Assembly: GCA_943787375.1 (NCBI GenBank)
Contig: CALSME010000002.1
Coordinates: 496,001 to 560,000 of the forward strand
DNA: 64,000 nucleotides
Source: an uncultured Polaribacter sp.
Lineage (GTDB): Bacteria > Bacteroidota > Bacteroidia > Flavobacteriales > Flavobacteriaceae
Direction: 5' to 3'
Both the position numbers and the translations under genes were made by a program. The stretch's first letter is position 1; every line of letters starts with the position of its first letter. Positions 51,681 through 61,000 of the stretch are shown one piece after another. The notes under the pieces were generated by a model, which saw only the letters and a list, made by a program, of their open reading frames with translations, made no database searches and was not told where the DNA came from.

Positions 51681-53003
51681 ATGAATATTACAAAACAAAA
51701 CAGTGATGCGTTAAACGCAGTTGTAAAAATTGAGATCGTTGCAGAAGACTACCAAGCAAAAGTATCTGAATTGTTAGAGGATTACCGTAAAAAAGCAGAC
51801 ATACCTGGATTTAGAAAAGGGCATGTGCCAATGGGTATGATTAAAAAGCAATATGGTAAATCCATCATGATCGATGAGGTAAACAAGCTGATACAAGCGT
51901 CTCTTAATAAATACTTAACAGACGAGAAGTTAGAGATCTTAGGAAACCCAATCCCAAGAATGCAAGAAGATTTTAACTGGGAAGCGGAAGTTTTTTCTTT
52001 CGAATTTGAATTAGGTTTAGCGCCTCAGTTTGATGTAGATTTAAACGCAAAGAAAAAAGTAACACAATATAATATTATCGCTACGGACGAACTCATTGAC
52101 AAAGAAGTTGAAAATATTCAAGCGCGTTATGGTACAGAATCTCCAATAGAGGAAGTTACAGCAACGTCTAATGTTACCGGAACCTTTGAAAACCAAGAAA
52201 AAGAAATTGATAAAAAAGCAACATTTTCTTTAAAAGATGTTAAAGGGAAAGCCAACTTGAAAAAGTTTGTAGGTGCAAAAAGTGGTGCTGTTATTGAATT
52301 GAAAACAAAAGGATTGTTTACAAATGAATATCAATTAGAGTCGGTTTTAGGCATTCCTCAAGAAGAAGTTGTAGGTTTAGATATCAATGTAACATTTACA
52401 TTAGAAGCAACCACAGAAACAGTACTTGCAGAATTAGATCAAGAATTGTTTAACAAATTGTTCCCTGATGGAAGCGTAACGTCTGTAACAGCGGTGAGAG
52501 CGAAGATCAAAGAAGATGCAGAAAAGCAGTTCAGCCAACAAGGAGATCAACAATTATTAAACGCTGTAACAGAATATTTAGTTGAAAATACAAAATTTGA
52601 TTTACCAGCAGATTTCTTAAAAAAATGGTTAGCAACAGCTGGTGAAAAACAATTGTCAACAGAAGAAGCAACAGCAGAATATGAAAAATCTGAAAAAGCA
52701 TTACGTTATCAATTAATCGAAGGAAAGATTATGAAAGATAACGACATTAAATTAGATTATGCAGAATTGGTTGCTTATGCAAAAGGATTTATCCGCACGC
52801 AAATGGCACAATTTGGCAATATGAATCCAGAAGAAAAAGAATTGGATGACATTGCAACAAGAATCTTATCAAATCAAGAAGAAGCTCAAAAATTACAAGC
52901 ACAATTAATTAGTCAAAAATTATTGACTTTCTTTAAAGAAAACATGAGCTTTAAGTCCAAAGAACTTTCTTACGAGAAATTTGTAAAAGAAGTTTATAAA
53001 TAA
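51681..53003 (+). CDS. tig: Trigger factor
   Basis: Ribosome-bound chaperone, 440 aa. The N-terminal ribosome-binding domain has the signature PGFRKGHVPMGMIKKQYG. The middle segment (about 150-240), which is the FKBP prolyl isomerase domain in E. coli, is present but its active-site motif is not obvious, so isomerase activity is doubtful. The C-terminal helical chaperone domain (about 245-440) follows, rich in Gln and Glu. Own promoter and terminator, upstream of clpP-clpX as in many bacteria. Confidence 0.95.
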   Translation: MNITKQNSDALNAVVKIEIVAEDYQAKVSELLEDYRKKADIPGFRKGHVPMGMIKKQYGKSIMIDEVNKLIQASLNKYLTDEKLEILGNPIPRMQEDFNWEAEVFSFEFELGLAPQFDVDLNAKKKVTQYNIIATDELIDKEVENIQARYGTESPIEEVTATSNVTGTFENQEKEIDKKATFSLKDVKGKANLKKFVGAKSGAVIELKTKGLFTNEYQLESVLGIPQEEVVGLDINVTFTLEATTETVLAELDQELFNKLFPDGSVTSVTAVRAKIKEDAEKQFSQQGDQQLLNAVTEYLVENTKFDLPADFLKKWLATAGEKQLSTEEATAEYEKSEKALRYQLIEGKIMKDNDIKLDYAELVAYAKGFIRTQMAQFGNMNPEEKELDDIATRILSNQEEAQKLQAQLISQKLLTFFKENMSFKSKELSYEKFVKEVYK

Positions 53004-53056
53004 CAGTCATAGCTTGTTTTTGTGCTCATTCTCGAGTAAAAAAATAAATAATTAAA

Positions 53057-53085
53057 AACCTGAATTTAAGAATTCAGGTTTTTTT
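53057..53085 (+). terminator. tig terminator
   Basis: AACCTGAATT (53057-53066) pairs with AATTCAGGTT (53071-53080) around a TAAG loop, then a T run. Confidence 0.9.
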
Positions 53086-53159
53086 AGTCCAATTCTGTAA
53101 CAAAATAGTAACGGAATAGTTCTTATCTTTACAGTTCAAACAATAAAATAATCACGGAA

Positions 53160-53819
53160 ATGGATTACGGAAAAGAATTCGAAAAATACGCAACAAAACA
53201 CCACGGAATAAACAGTACCTATTTAGGTAAAATAACCAGTAGTCTTACGCCATATATTATGGAAGAACGTCAGATGAACATTACCCAAATGGATGTTTTT
53301 TCACGTTTAATGATGGATAGAATTATTTTTTTAGGAACAGGGATTAACGATCAAGTAGCCAACGTTATTCAGGCACAATTGTTGTTTTTAGAGAGTTTAG
53401 ACGCCAATAAAGATATTTCAATATACATTAACTCTCCAGGCGGAGGTGTGTATGCTGGTTTGGGGATTTACGATACCATGCAGTTTATAAAACCAGATGT
53501 TGCAACAATATGTACAGGAATGGCAGCCTCTATGGGTGCTGTTTTAATGTGTGCAGGCACAAAAGGAAAACGTTCCGCATTGCCACACTCTCGCGTAATG
53601 ATACACCAACCATTGGGTGGAGCACAAGGTCAGGCTTCAGACATCGAAATTACCACACGAGAAATCTTAAAACTAAAAAATGAGTTGTATGCAATTATTG
53701 CAAATCATTCTGGACAAACCATCGAAAAAGTACACCAAGATTCAGATAGAGATTACTGGATGAAGGCAGACGAAGCTAAGCTGTACGGTATGATCGACGA
53801 AGTTTTAGTAAGAAAGTAA
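53160..53819 (+). CDS. clpP: ATP-dependent Clp protease proteolytic subunit
   Basis: Serine protease barrel, 219 aa. Catalytic Ser in [13 protein letters not shown], His in [11 protein letters not shown] and the Asp further on ([10 protein letters not shown] region); the ringed hydrophobic handle is [17 protein letters not shown]. The N-terminus is about 20 residues longer than the mature E. coli form and is probably trimmed. Followed after 26 bp by clpX. Confidence 0.97.
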   Translation: MDYGKEFEKYATKHHGINSTYLGKITSSLTPYIMEERQMNITQMDVFSRLMMDRIIFLGTGINDQVANVIQAQLLFLESLDANKDISIYINSPGGGVYAGLGIYDTMQFIKPDVATICTGMAASMGAVLMCAGTKGKRSALPHSRVMIHQPLGGAQGQASDIEITTREILKLKNELYAIIANHSGQTIEKVHQDSDRDYWMKADEAKLYGMIDEVLVRK

Positions 53820-53845
53820 AAAGCCTAAAGCATAAAGCGATTCAA

Positions 53846-55084
53846 ATGTCGAAAGAAGAAAATTTAGAATGTTCGTTTTGCGGACGTAAGAAAGCAGAAA
53901 CAGACTTGTTAATTGCAGGGGTAGATGCGCATATTTGTGATAAATGTATTGAGCAAGCACATGGTATTGTTGAAGAAGAAGTTTCTGAACAAAACACAAG
54001 CGGTCTTTCAAAAGATTTATTACTAAGAAAACCAATAGAAATTAAAACGTTTTTAGATCAATATATTATTGGACAAGATGAAACGAAGCGTGCAATGGCT
54101 GTAGCAGTTTACAATCATTACAAAAGATTGTTACAAACCACAGACGATGAAGATGAAGTAGAAATCGAAAAGTCAAATATTGTATTGGTTGGTGAAACAG
54201 GTACCGGAAAAACATTAGTTGCAAGAACGATTGCAAAAATGCTAAACGTCCCTTTTTCTATTGTAGACGCAACCGTTTTAACGCAAGCAGGATATGTTGG
54301 TGAAGATGTAGAAAGTATATTGAGCAGGCTTTTACAAGCAGCAGATTACGATTTAGAAAAAGCACAAAGAGGCATCGTTTTTATTGATGAGATTGATAAA
54401 ATAGCTAGAAAAGGTGATAATCCATCTATTACTAGAGATGTTTCTGGAGAAGGTGTTCAGCAAGCGTTATTAAAATTATTAGAGGGTACTGTTGTAAATG
54501 TTGCGCCAAAAGGCGGAAGAAAACACCCAGAGCAAAAGTTTATCGAAGTAGATACAAAAGACATTTTATTTATTGCAGGAGGTGCTTTTTCAGGAATTGA
54601 AAGAATCATCAGCAAGCGTTTAAACAGGCAAGCCGTTGGTTTTAGTGCATCTTTAGACGATGATAAAATAGATGAGGAAAATTTGTTGCAATACATCATT
54701 CCTTCCGATTTAAAAGCTTTTGGATTGATTCCAGAAATTATTGGCCGTTTGCCAGTCTTAAGTTATATGAATCCTTTGGATGGGGTTACATTAAGAGCCA
54801 TTCTAACAGCGCCTAAAAACTCCATTATTAAGCAATACACGAAGTTGTTTACAATGGACGATATTGATTTTACAATCGAAGAAGATGCCTTGAATTATAT
54901 TGTAGAAAATGCAGTAGCATACAAGTTGGGGGCAAGAGGTTTACGTTCCTTATGTGAAGCGATCTTTACAGATGCCATGTTTGAATTGCCAAGTGCTGAA
55001 GAAAAAGTATTGAAGGTTACAAAAAAATATGCAGAATCTAAATTAACAAATACGACCCTAAAAAAGTTAAGAGCAGCCTCGTAA
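53846..55084 (+). CDS. clpX: ATP-dependent Clp protease ATP-binding subunit ClpX
   Basis: AAA+ unfoldase that feeds ClpP, 412 aa. N-terminal C4 zinc domain ([12 protein letters not shown] and [10 protein letters not shown]), Walker [16 protein letters not shown], pore loop region with [10 protein letters not shown], Walker [13 protein letters not shown], sensor 2 [11 protein letters not shown]. Full length. Forms an operon with clpP and ends at a terminator. Confidence 0.97.
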   Translation: MSKEENLECSFCGRKKAETDLLIAGVDAHICDKCIEQAHGIVEEEVSEQNTSGLSKDLLLRKPIEIKTFLDQYIIGQDETKRAMAVAVYNHYKRLLQTTDDEDEVEIEKSNIVLVGETGTGKTLVARTIAKMLNVPFSIVDATVLTQAGYVGEDVESILSRLLQAADYDLEKAQRGIVFIDEIDKIARKGDNPSITRDVSGEGVQQALLKLLEGTVVNVAPKGGRKHPEQKFIEVDTKDILFIAGGAFSGIERIISKRLNRQAVGFSASLDDDKIDEENLLQYIIPSDLKAFGLIPEIIGRLPVLSYMNPLDGVTLRAILTAPKNSIIKQYTKLFTMDDIDFTIEEDALNYIVENAVAYKLGARGLRSLCEAIFTDAMFELPSAEEKVLKVTKKYAESKLTNTTLKKLRAAS

Positions 55085-55100
55085 TTAGCAGCTATTATAT

Positions 55101-55140
55101 AAAGACCTCATTGCTTTTTTAAAGCCTGTGAGGTCTTTCT
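55101..55140 (+). terminator. clpPX terminator
   Basis: AAAGACCTCA (55101-55110) pairs with TGAGGTCTTT (55129-55138) around an 18-base loop. Confidence 0.8.
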
Positions 55141-55184
55141 TATTTCCAAAAAAAAACCAAATAGAAAACAACGTTCAAAATTGG

Positions 55185-55192
55185 TATCTTTG
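55185..55192 (+). promoter_or_regulatory. Candidate TAnnTTTG promoter for dnaG
   Basis: TATCTTTG, 24 bases before the dnaG ATG; no clear -33 TTG. Confidence 0.45.
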
Positions 55193-55216
55193 TTTCTCTA
55201 TTAAAGAATATAATCA

Positions 55217-57235
55217 ATGATTTCTAGAAGTACCATAGACCGTGTTTTTGAATCTGCAAGAGTAGAAGAGGTAATTGGTGAGTTTGTTCAGCTAAAAAAA
55301 GCAGGGAGTAATTTTAAAGGTTTAAGTCCTTTTACAGATGAAAAATCACCCTCGTTTATGGTATCTCCTGTAAAGCAAATCTGGAAAGATTTTTCGACTG
55401 GAAAAGGCGGGAATGCAGTTTCTTTTTTAATGGAACATGAACACTATTCCTATCCAGAAGCCCTAAAATGGTTAGCAAGAAAGTACAATATAGAAATTGA
55501 AGAAACTGAACAATCCGATGAACAAAAAGCACAATTAAATGAGCGAGAAAGTATGTTTTTGGTCTCTAATTTTGCCAAAGAATACTTTCATGACCTTATG
55601 CTCAATACTCTTAAAGGAAAAGCAATCGGGTTGTCCTACTTTAAAGAACGTGGTTTTACAGACGAAACCATCAAAAAATTTGACTTAGGATATTGTAAAG
55701 ATGAATGGGATAATTTTACCAAAGCAGCCTTAGATAAAGGGTATGATCTTAAATACTTAGCTTCAACTGGATTGACGATTGTCAAAGAAAACAAACAATT
55801 TGATCGATTTAAAGGCAGGGTAATGTTTCCAATACACTCCATGTCGGGGCGAATATTAGGTTTTGGAGGTCGAATTTTAACAAGCGATAAAAAAGCAGCT
55901 AAATATTTAAATTCGCCAGAAAGTGATATTTACCATAAAAGTAAAATTTTGTATGGAATCTATCAAGCCAAGAAAGAAATTGCCAAACAAGACAATTGTT
56001 TTTTGGTGGAAGGGTATACCGATGTGATTTCGTTCAATCAATCTGGAGTAGAAAATGTAGTTGCATCTTCTGGAACTGCATTAACAGCAGATCAAATTCG
56101 ATTGGTAAGTAGATTGACTAAAAATATTACTGTACTTTTTGATGGTGATGCAGCTGGAATTCGTGCCTCTCTTCGTGGAATCGACTTGATTCTAGAGCAA
56201 GGAATGAACGTAAAGGTCGTTCAGTTTCCAGATGGAGAAGATCCAGATAGTTTTGCCAAATCACATTCGGATAGTGAGTTGAAAATCTATTTAGAAGACG
56301 TTGCACAAGACTTTATTAACTTTAAAGTGTCATTACTTTTAAAAGATTCGAAAAATGACCCTATAAAAAAAGCAGGCGTTATTCGAGATATTGTATTGAG
56401 TATTTCTAAAATACCAGACGGTATACAACGCGAAGTTTATGTGCAAGAATGTGCCAGAATTATGGACATTTCAGAACGTGTTTTATTTAGTGAATTGGCA
56501 CAAATGCTAAGTAAAGAACGCAATGCAAAAGCGGTTAAAAGCAATACAAAATCAAATTTCAATTCAAATGTAGATCCAAATCAACCACCACCAGAATATT
56601 TCCAGCAGGAAGAGCAATCTCAAATGGGTATTGTAAAAGGAGGAATGATGGCGACTCAAAAAATAGACCAGTTGTCTATTTTAGAAAAAGAAATCATAAG
56701 AATTTTGTTGTTGTTTGGAAATGAAACTGTCGATTTTATTGAAGATATCAGTAATTTTGATGAAGAAGGAAAAGAGACCTTTACCAAAAGAAAATACCAA
56801 AACTTGGTAAGTTCAGAAGTCTACTTACACCTTCAAGATGATGAGACTGAGTTTACCAATACTATTTTTCAAGAGATTTATACAGAGATGATCCATCAGT
56901 TAAATCAATCCGAAAAGCTAGAAGTAGATGCCTTTATCAATCATAAGAATCCAGAGATTTCCAATACCGTTACTTCCATTTTAATGGATGAAGAAAAACA
57001 CCAATTGAGTAATTGGGAAAGTAAAAATATCGAAGTAAAATCTGCAAAAGAGGTTTTAGACAAATTAGTATTAGACGCTGTTTTTAATCTTCGACGTATT
57101 TTAATTGGGAAAAAAATTGATGAAATGTTAAAGTTAGCAACTACTGGAAATGCAAACTCAATAGACTTAGAATCAATTAAAGACTATACAGGATTGAAGA
57201 TGAAGCTCTTCGATAAGTTAAATCGAGTTGTTTAA
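55217..57235 (+). CDS. dnaG: DNA primase DnaG with lost zinc-ligand residues
   Basis: Synthesises RNA primers for replication, 672 aa. The N-terminal CHC2-type domain is recognisable by LSPFTDEKSPSF and KQIWKDFSTGKGGNAVSFL, but the four zinc ligands (C..H..C..C in E. coli) are Ser37, Thr40, Asp58 and Thr61. The catalytic Toprim core is intact: FLVEGYTDVISF, VASSGTALTADQ, LFDGDAAG, PDGEDPDSF. The C-terminal helicase-binding region (about 470-672) is long and helical. Single gene; a noncoding gap follows. Confidence 0.95.
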   Translation: MISRSTIDRVFESARVEEVIGEFVQLKKAGSNFKGLSPFTDEKSPSFMVSPVKQIWKDFSTGKGGNAVSFLMEHEHYSYPEALKWLARKYNIEIEETEQSDEQKAQLNERESMFLVSNFAKEYFHDLMLNTLKGKAIGLSYFKERGFTDETIKKFDLGYCKDEWDNFTKAALDKGYDLKYLASTGLTIVKENKQFDRFKGRVMFPIHSMSGRILGFGGRILTSDKKAAKYLNSPESDIYHKSKILYGIYQAKKEIAKQDNCFLVEGYTDVISFNQSGVENVVASSGTALTADQIRLVSRLTKNITVLFDGDAAGIRASLRGIDLILEQGMNVKVVQFPDGEDPDSFAKSHSDSELKIYLEDVAQDFINFKVSLLLKDSKNDPIKKAGVIRDIVLSISKIPDGIQREVYVQECARIMDISERVLFSELAQMLSKERNAKAVKSNTKSNFNSNVDPNQPPPEYFQQEEQSQMGIVKGGMMATQKIDQLSILEKEIIRILLLFGNETVDFIEDISNFDEEGKETFTKRKYQNLVSSEVYLHLQDDETEFTNTIFQEIYTEMIHQLNQSEKLEVDAFINHKNPEISNTVTSILMDEEKHQLSNWESKNIEVKSAKEVLDKLVLDAVFNLRRILIGKKIDEMLKLATTGNANSIDLESIKDYTGLKMKLFDKLNRVV

Positions 57236-57255
57236 TTTCATGTAAATTATTTTTA

Positions 57256-57271
57256 TGGGCTAATTTTGGGC
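57256..57271 (+). repeat. 16-base repeat TGGGCTAATTTTGGGC, second copy
   Basis: Exact match to 23618-23633, same strand, both intergenic. It is 20 bp downstream of the dnaG stop. Confidence 0.6.
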
Positions 57272-57322
57272 GAATTCTACTTTTAAATACTACTAAATTT
57301 ATGCAATACTTAGATTCAGAAA

Positions 57323-57454
57323 ATGAGACAAATTATTGCTATTTTAAAAATTCCGTTATTATTACTGTTATTACCTTTTCAAACCTCTAAAGGCGCCCAA
57401 AAAAAAGCGTACATAAAAATTAAAAAAATAATGATTTCTGCAAAAATCTTATAA
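57323..57454 (+). CDS. 43-aa ORF with signal-like N-terminus (doubtful gene)
   Basis: ATG at 57323 opens 43 codons with a strongly hydrophobic start (IPLLLLLLPF) and a basic tail (QKKAYIKIKKIM). It overlaps the end of the convergent nadE by 6 bp and has no clear promoter. It could be a real small secreted or membrane peptide or chance in AT-rich DNA. Confidence 0.25.
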   Translation: MRQIIAILKIPLLLLLLPFQTSKGAQKKAYIKIKKIMISAKIL

Positions 57455-58240
57455 GTTTTTTGGGATATGACACACGGGAATTGGGTTCATTTTGTGTTGA
57501 TTGATGCTGTTCAATTTCGAGTAAATTTTAAAAACTTCCTGTTCCCTTCCTGTAAAATCATTCGCAGTTTTTTCAAGATCTTGCATTTTCATTGCCCATT
57601 CCAATTCATCATAAGAAGCGCCTATTTGATCTTCATCGGTTCTGCTGTCTCCAAAAAGGCCGTCTGTAGGTTGTGCCTCTTGAATGACTTTTGGCACCTT
57701 TAAAAAAGCAGCGATTTCATATACTTCAGATTTCATTAAATCGGCAATTGGACTTAGATCAACACCACCATCGCCATACTTGGTATAAAATCCAACGCCA
57801 AAATCTTCAACTTTATTTCCCGTTCCAGCAACTAGATAATTGTGCAGTCCCGCAAAATAATACAAAGTGGTCATCCGCAATCTTGCTCTTGTGTTAGCTA
57901 AAGACAGGGCCACTTGTTCTGAAGAAGCAACCTCCGGAACAACATTTATAAAATTATCAAAAGAGTTTGTTAGATCTACGCGAACACTAGAAACATTTGC
58001 ATATCTATCTTTTAATTGCGCAATATGTGCTTCAGCTCTCGTTACTTGATTTGGCGCTTGGTGTATTGGCATTTCTACACATAGTGTAGGAAAACCCGTT
58101 GCTGCACATAAGGTAGAAGTTGCCGCAGAATCGATTCCGCCAGAAACTCCAATTACAAATCCTTTTACTCCTGCATTCTCTGCATATGTTTTTAACCAAC
58201 GAATAATATGTTCTGTTACTTTTTGAGCATTCATACACAA
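57449..58240 (-). CDS. nadE: NH3-dependent NAD+ synthetase
   Basis: Last step of NAD synthesis, 263 aa, single-domain ammonia-dependent form. PP-loop VIGVSGGIDSAATSTL, NTRARLRMTTLYYFA, the adenylation region GTGNKVEDFGVGFYTKYGDGGVDLSPIADL and KVPKVIQEAQPTDGLF. The start is at 58240 or at the internal ATG six bases on (MNAQKVTEHI); both give nearly the same protein. Divergent from gldB, 52 bp apart, an arrangement near gldB that I know from other Flavobacteriia. Confidence 0.95.
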   Translation of the reverse strand: MCMNAQKVTEHIIRWLKTYAENAGVKGFVIGVSGGIDSAATSTLCAATGFPTLCVEMPIHQAPNQVTRAEAHIAQLKDRYANVSSVRVDLTNSFDNFINVVPEVASSEQVALSLANTRARLRMTTLYYFAGLHNYLVAGTGNKVEDFGVGFYTKYGDGGVDLSPIADLMKSEVYEIAAFLKVPKVIQEAQPTDGLFGDSRTDEDQIGASYDELEWAMKMQDLEKTANDFTGREQEVFKIYSKLNSINQHKMNPIPVCHIPKNL

Positions 58241-58292
58241 ACTATTTTAGTATTTTTGTCGTTCTATTATCTAACAGCAAGATACAAATTTT

Positions 58293-59252
58293 ATGAAGTT
58301 TTTTTTAAGGATTTTTATGATTTCTCTCATTTTACTCTCTTGTAAAAATGAAGACAATAATAGTATCGATCTTTCAAATATTGAAGTGGATTTCGCGATA
58401 GAACGATTTGAACAGGCTTTTTACAATGCCAGCCCAAAGACCTTAGTTGAGGTTAAAAAAAAATTTCCTTTATTGTTTCCAAAGGCAGTATCTGATAGCG
58501 TGTGGTTGGCAAAAATAAACAACAAAGACGAACAGGAATTATTTCAAGAAACGCAAATAATCTTTAGTGATTTCAACGAAATTAAAAAACAATTCACCTC
58601 TTTATTCAAACATATTACCTTTTACAACCCTAGATTTAAAGCTCCCAAAATTATTACCATGCTTTCCAATATTGATTATGAGAATAGAGTGGTGTATGCA
58701 GATAGTTTGTTGTTGGTTTCTTTAGATGTTTATTTGGGAAAGCAGCATGACTTTTATGCAGATTATCCAATGTACATTAAGGAGAACAACACGAAAGAAC
58801 ACCTTATTGTTGATGTTGCTAACGCAATTATTAATTCTCAATTTCCAACTTCCAACTATCGAAGTTTCTCTTCGAAAATAATTGATGAAGGAAAAAAAAT
58901 GTATTTACTAGATGTTTATTTGCCATCTGTTTCTGAAAAAGAAAAAACAGGTTATACTTTCGCTAAATTAGCATGGGCAAAACAGCAAGAAGAAGCGGTT
59001 TGGAAATTTTTTATTGAAAATGAATTGCTGTACAGTACTGATACGAAGTTGAACAAACGATTTATTGAGAATGCCCCTTTTTCTAAATTTTATACAGCAC
59101 AAGACAATCAATCTCCCGGTAAAATAGGGAGTTATATTGGTTGGCAAATTGTTCGATCTTTCATGAAAGAGAATGATGTATCTTTGCAAAAATTAATAGC
59201 AATAGACGCACAAAGTTTATTAGATCAATCAAGATATAAACCAAAAAAGTAA
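58293..59252 (+). CDS. gldB: Gliding motility lipoprotein GldB
   Basis: A 319-residue lipoprotein required for gliding. Signal with lipobox ILLSCKNE (Cys about residue 17). The body matches the family: VDFAIERFEQAFYNASP, KFPLLFPKAVSDSVW, a central SLDVYLGKQHDFYADYP, and C-terminal PGKIGSYIGWQIVRSFMKENDVSLQKL. Weak resemblance to metalloprotease-like (DUF2268) helices has been noted for the family. Overlaps gldC by one base. Confidence 0.95.
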   Translation: MKFFLRIFMISLILLSCKNEDNNSIDLSNIEVDFAIERFEQAFYNASPKTLVEVKKKFPLLFPKAVSDSVWLAKINNKDEQELFQETQIIFSDFNEIKKQFTSLFKHITFYNPRFKAPKIITMLSNIDYENRVVYADSLLLVSLDVYLGKQHDFYADYPMYIKENNTKEHLIVDVANAIINSQFPTSNYRSFSSKIIDEGKKMYLLDVYLPSVSEKEKTGYTFAKLAWAKQQEEAVWKFFIENELLYSTDTKLNKRFIENAPFSKFYTAQDNQSPGKIGSYIGWQIVRSFMKENDVSLQKLIAIDAQSLLDQSRYKPKK

Positions 59253-59590
59253 TGGCTGTAAAACATACATCGGAGATCAAATTTCAAATTGGATTGGATG
59301 AAAATAGAGTTCCAGAAGAAATTTCATGGACAGCAAAAGAAGGAGGAATTGAAGACATGACATCTAAGGCAATTATGTTGTCTGTTTGGGATCCTAAAGA
59401 CAAAGATACTTTACGCATGGATTTATGGACGAAAGACATGCCAGTAGATGAAATGAAACAATTTTTTCACCAAACCTTAGTATCGATGGCTGCTTCTTTT
59501 GAGAAAGCTACAAACGATGAGAAAATGAGCGCTACCATGCGTGATTTTTGTGCTTATTTTGCAGAGAAACTTGAAATTATAAAAGAGTAA
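59252..59590 (+). CDS. gldC: Gliding motility protein GldC
   Basis: A 112-residue soluble protein: TSEIKFQIGLDENRVPEEISW at the start and DTLRMDLWTKDMPVDEMKQFF in the middle are typical. GldC helps gliding but is not strictly essential in Flavobacterium. Coupled to gldB by a one-base overlap; a terminator follows. Confidence 0.95.
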   Translation: MAVKHTSEIKFQIGLDENRVPEEISWTAKEGGIEDMTSKAIMLSVWDPKDKDTLRMDLWTKDMPVDEMKQFFHQTLVSMAASFEKATNDEKMSATMRDFCAYFAEKLEIIKE

Positions 59591-59604
59591 TTTTTTATAA
59601 ATCA

Positions 59605-59638
59605 TAAAAAAAGGATTCACAATGTGGATCCTTTTTTT
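59605..59638. terminator. Bidirectional terminator between gldC and folK-dNK
   Basis: AAAAAGGATTCAC pairs with GTGGATCCTTTTT around an AAT loop with one G-T wobble. Confidence 0.85.
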
Positions 59639-59664
59639 GTGCTTTCTTCTTTAACTAAAACAAT

Positions 59665-60789
59665 TTAAGCCTCGTTGATTTGCTGGATGATTGTGAAGTA
59701 GTCATTTTCATTATTTACAAAATCCAATTCAGAAACATCAATGGTCAATACGTTTAAGTCTTGTTCTGTTTTTATAAAATTAGAATACCCTTCTTGTATT
59801 TTTTTTAAATAGTCTTTTTCAATACTTTGTTCGTAGTCTCTTCCTCTTTTTTTAATGTTCTCTAACAGTCGATCTGTATTCTGATATAGATACACATATA
59901 GATCCGGTTTTGTAATCTCTTTATACATCAAATCAAACATTTTTCGGTACAAGAAGTATTCGTCCTTAGACAAAGTAACTTGTGCGAAAATTAAAGATTT
60001 AAAAATATAATAATCGGAAACAATAAAGTTTTTAAATAAGTCAAATTGCGCCAAATCATCACTTAATTGCTGATATCTGTCTGCAAGAAAACTCATTTCT
60101 AACGGAAATGCATAACGTTCTTTGTCTTCGTAAAACTTTGGTAAAAAAGGATTGTCTGCAAAGCGTTCTAAAACTACTTTTGCATTAAATTGATCAGAGA
60201 GCAGATTGGCTAGTGAAGTTTTACCAGCTCCAATATTTCCTTCAATGGCTATGTAATTGTATTTTTCTGATAATGGAATTGGACGTATTAATTTCTCTGG
60301 AATCATTTCAATTCCTAAAGTATCTTCACAATTTTGTAAGCAAATTTCAATTTTATTTTTAGTGATTGGGTGTATGAAGGTGGAAGCAATTTCATTTAGA
60401 GGCACCATAACAAATTTGCGCAATAACATTTTTGGATGTGGGACTGTGAGTGTTCTAGAGAAAATAATTTCATCGTCAAACAATAAAACATCAATGTCTA
60501 TGGGTCTGTTTTGATATTCTTTTTGGTCCTTTCTAGTTCTACCTAATTTTTTTTCGATTGCTAGAAGGGTTTGTAATAATTTTTCTGGGGCTAGATAGGT
60601 AGAAACCTTTATGCAAGTATTTAAAAATTCATCTCCCTCAAAACCCCATGAAGGTGTTTTGTAGACAGCAGCTATTTTTTGAATAGCACCCACCTCACTG
60701 GCAATTAAATGAATTGCTTTTTGGAGGTTTTCAAGTTTGTTTCCTTGATTTGTACCTAAAGAGAGATATGTAATGCGTTGGATTTTCAA
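59665..60789 (-). CDS. folK: FolK-deoxynucleoside kinase fusion
   Basis: A 374-residue fusion of two enzymes. Residues about 5-150 are 6-hydroxymethyl-7,8-dihydropterin pyrophosphokinase (folate pathway): YLSLGTNQGNKLENL, GFEGDEFLNTCIKV, RPIDIDVLLFDD and VPHPKMLLRKFVMVPL. Residues about 175-374 are a deoxynucleoside kinase: P-loop IAIEGNIGAGKTSLA, RFADNPFLPKFYED, and LYLYQ/RGRDYE-type LID residues. The stop is 26 bp from the gldC terminator. It unites folate and nucleotide salvage, both feeding dTMP synthesis. The fusion is complete with no frameshift. Confidence 0.94.
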   Translation of the reverse strand: MKIQRITYLSLGTNQGNKLENLQKAIHLIASEVGAIQKIAAVYKTPSWGFEGDEFLNTCIKVSTYLAPEKLLQTLLAIEKKLGRTRKDQKEYQNRPIDIDVLLFDDEIIFSRTLTVPHPKMLLRKFVMVPLNEIASTFIHPITKNKIEICLQNCEDTLGIEMIPEKLIRPIPLSEKYNYIAIEGNIGAGKTSLANLLSDQFNAKVVLERFADNPFLPKFYEDKERYAFPLEMSFLADRYQQLSDDLAQFDLFKNFIVSDYYIFKSLIFAQVTLSKDEYFLYRKMFDLMYKEITKPDLYVYLYQNTDRLLENIKKRGRDYEQSIEKDYLKKIQEGYSNFIKTEQDLNVLTIDVSELDFVNNENDYFTIIQQINEA

Positions 60790-60850
60790 GTCGAAATTTT
60801 AAGAAATTTCATGTTTTTACATTTGAAAAATCTATTCCTCACAAAGAAAC

Positions 60851-60880
60851 AAAAAACCATCAACTTCTATTGATGATTTT
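60851..60880 (-). terminator. Terminator downstream of the VOC gene
   Basis: CATCAA (60858-60863) pairs with TTGATG (60870-60875); on the minus strand it is followed by GGTTTTTT. Confidence 0.65.
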
Positions 60881-61000
60881 TTTCAATTTTATAAAAAACA
60901 ATACATTTCTTTTTATTCGCAATGAATAACAAATTGAAATACGGTCTGTTTATATGAAGCTGCGTTTTTGGCAATCAATTTTACAAACACCTATAATTAA

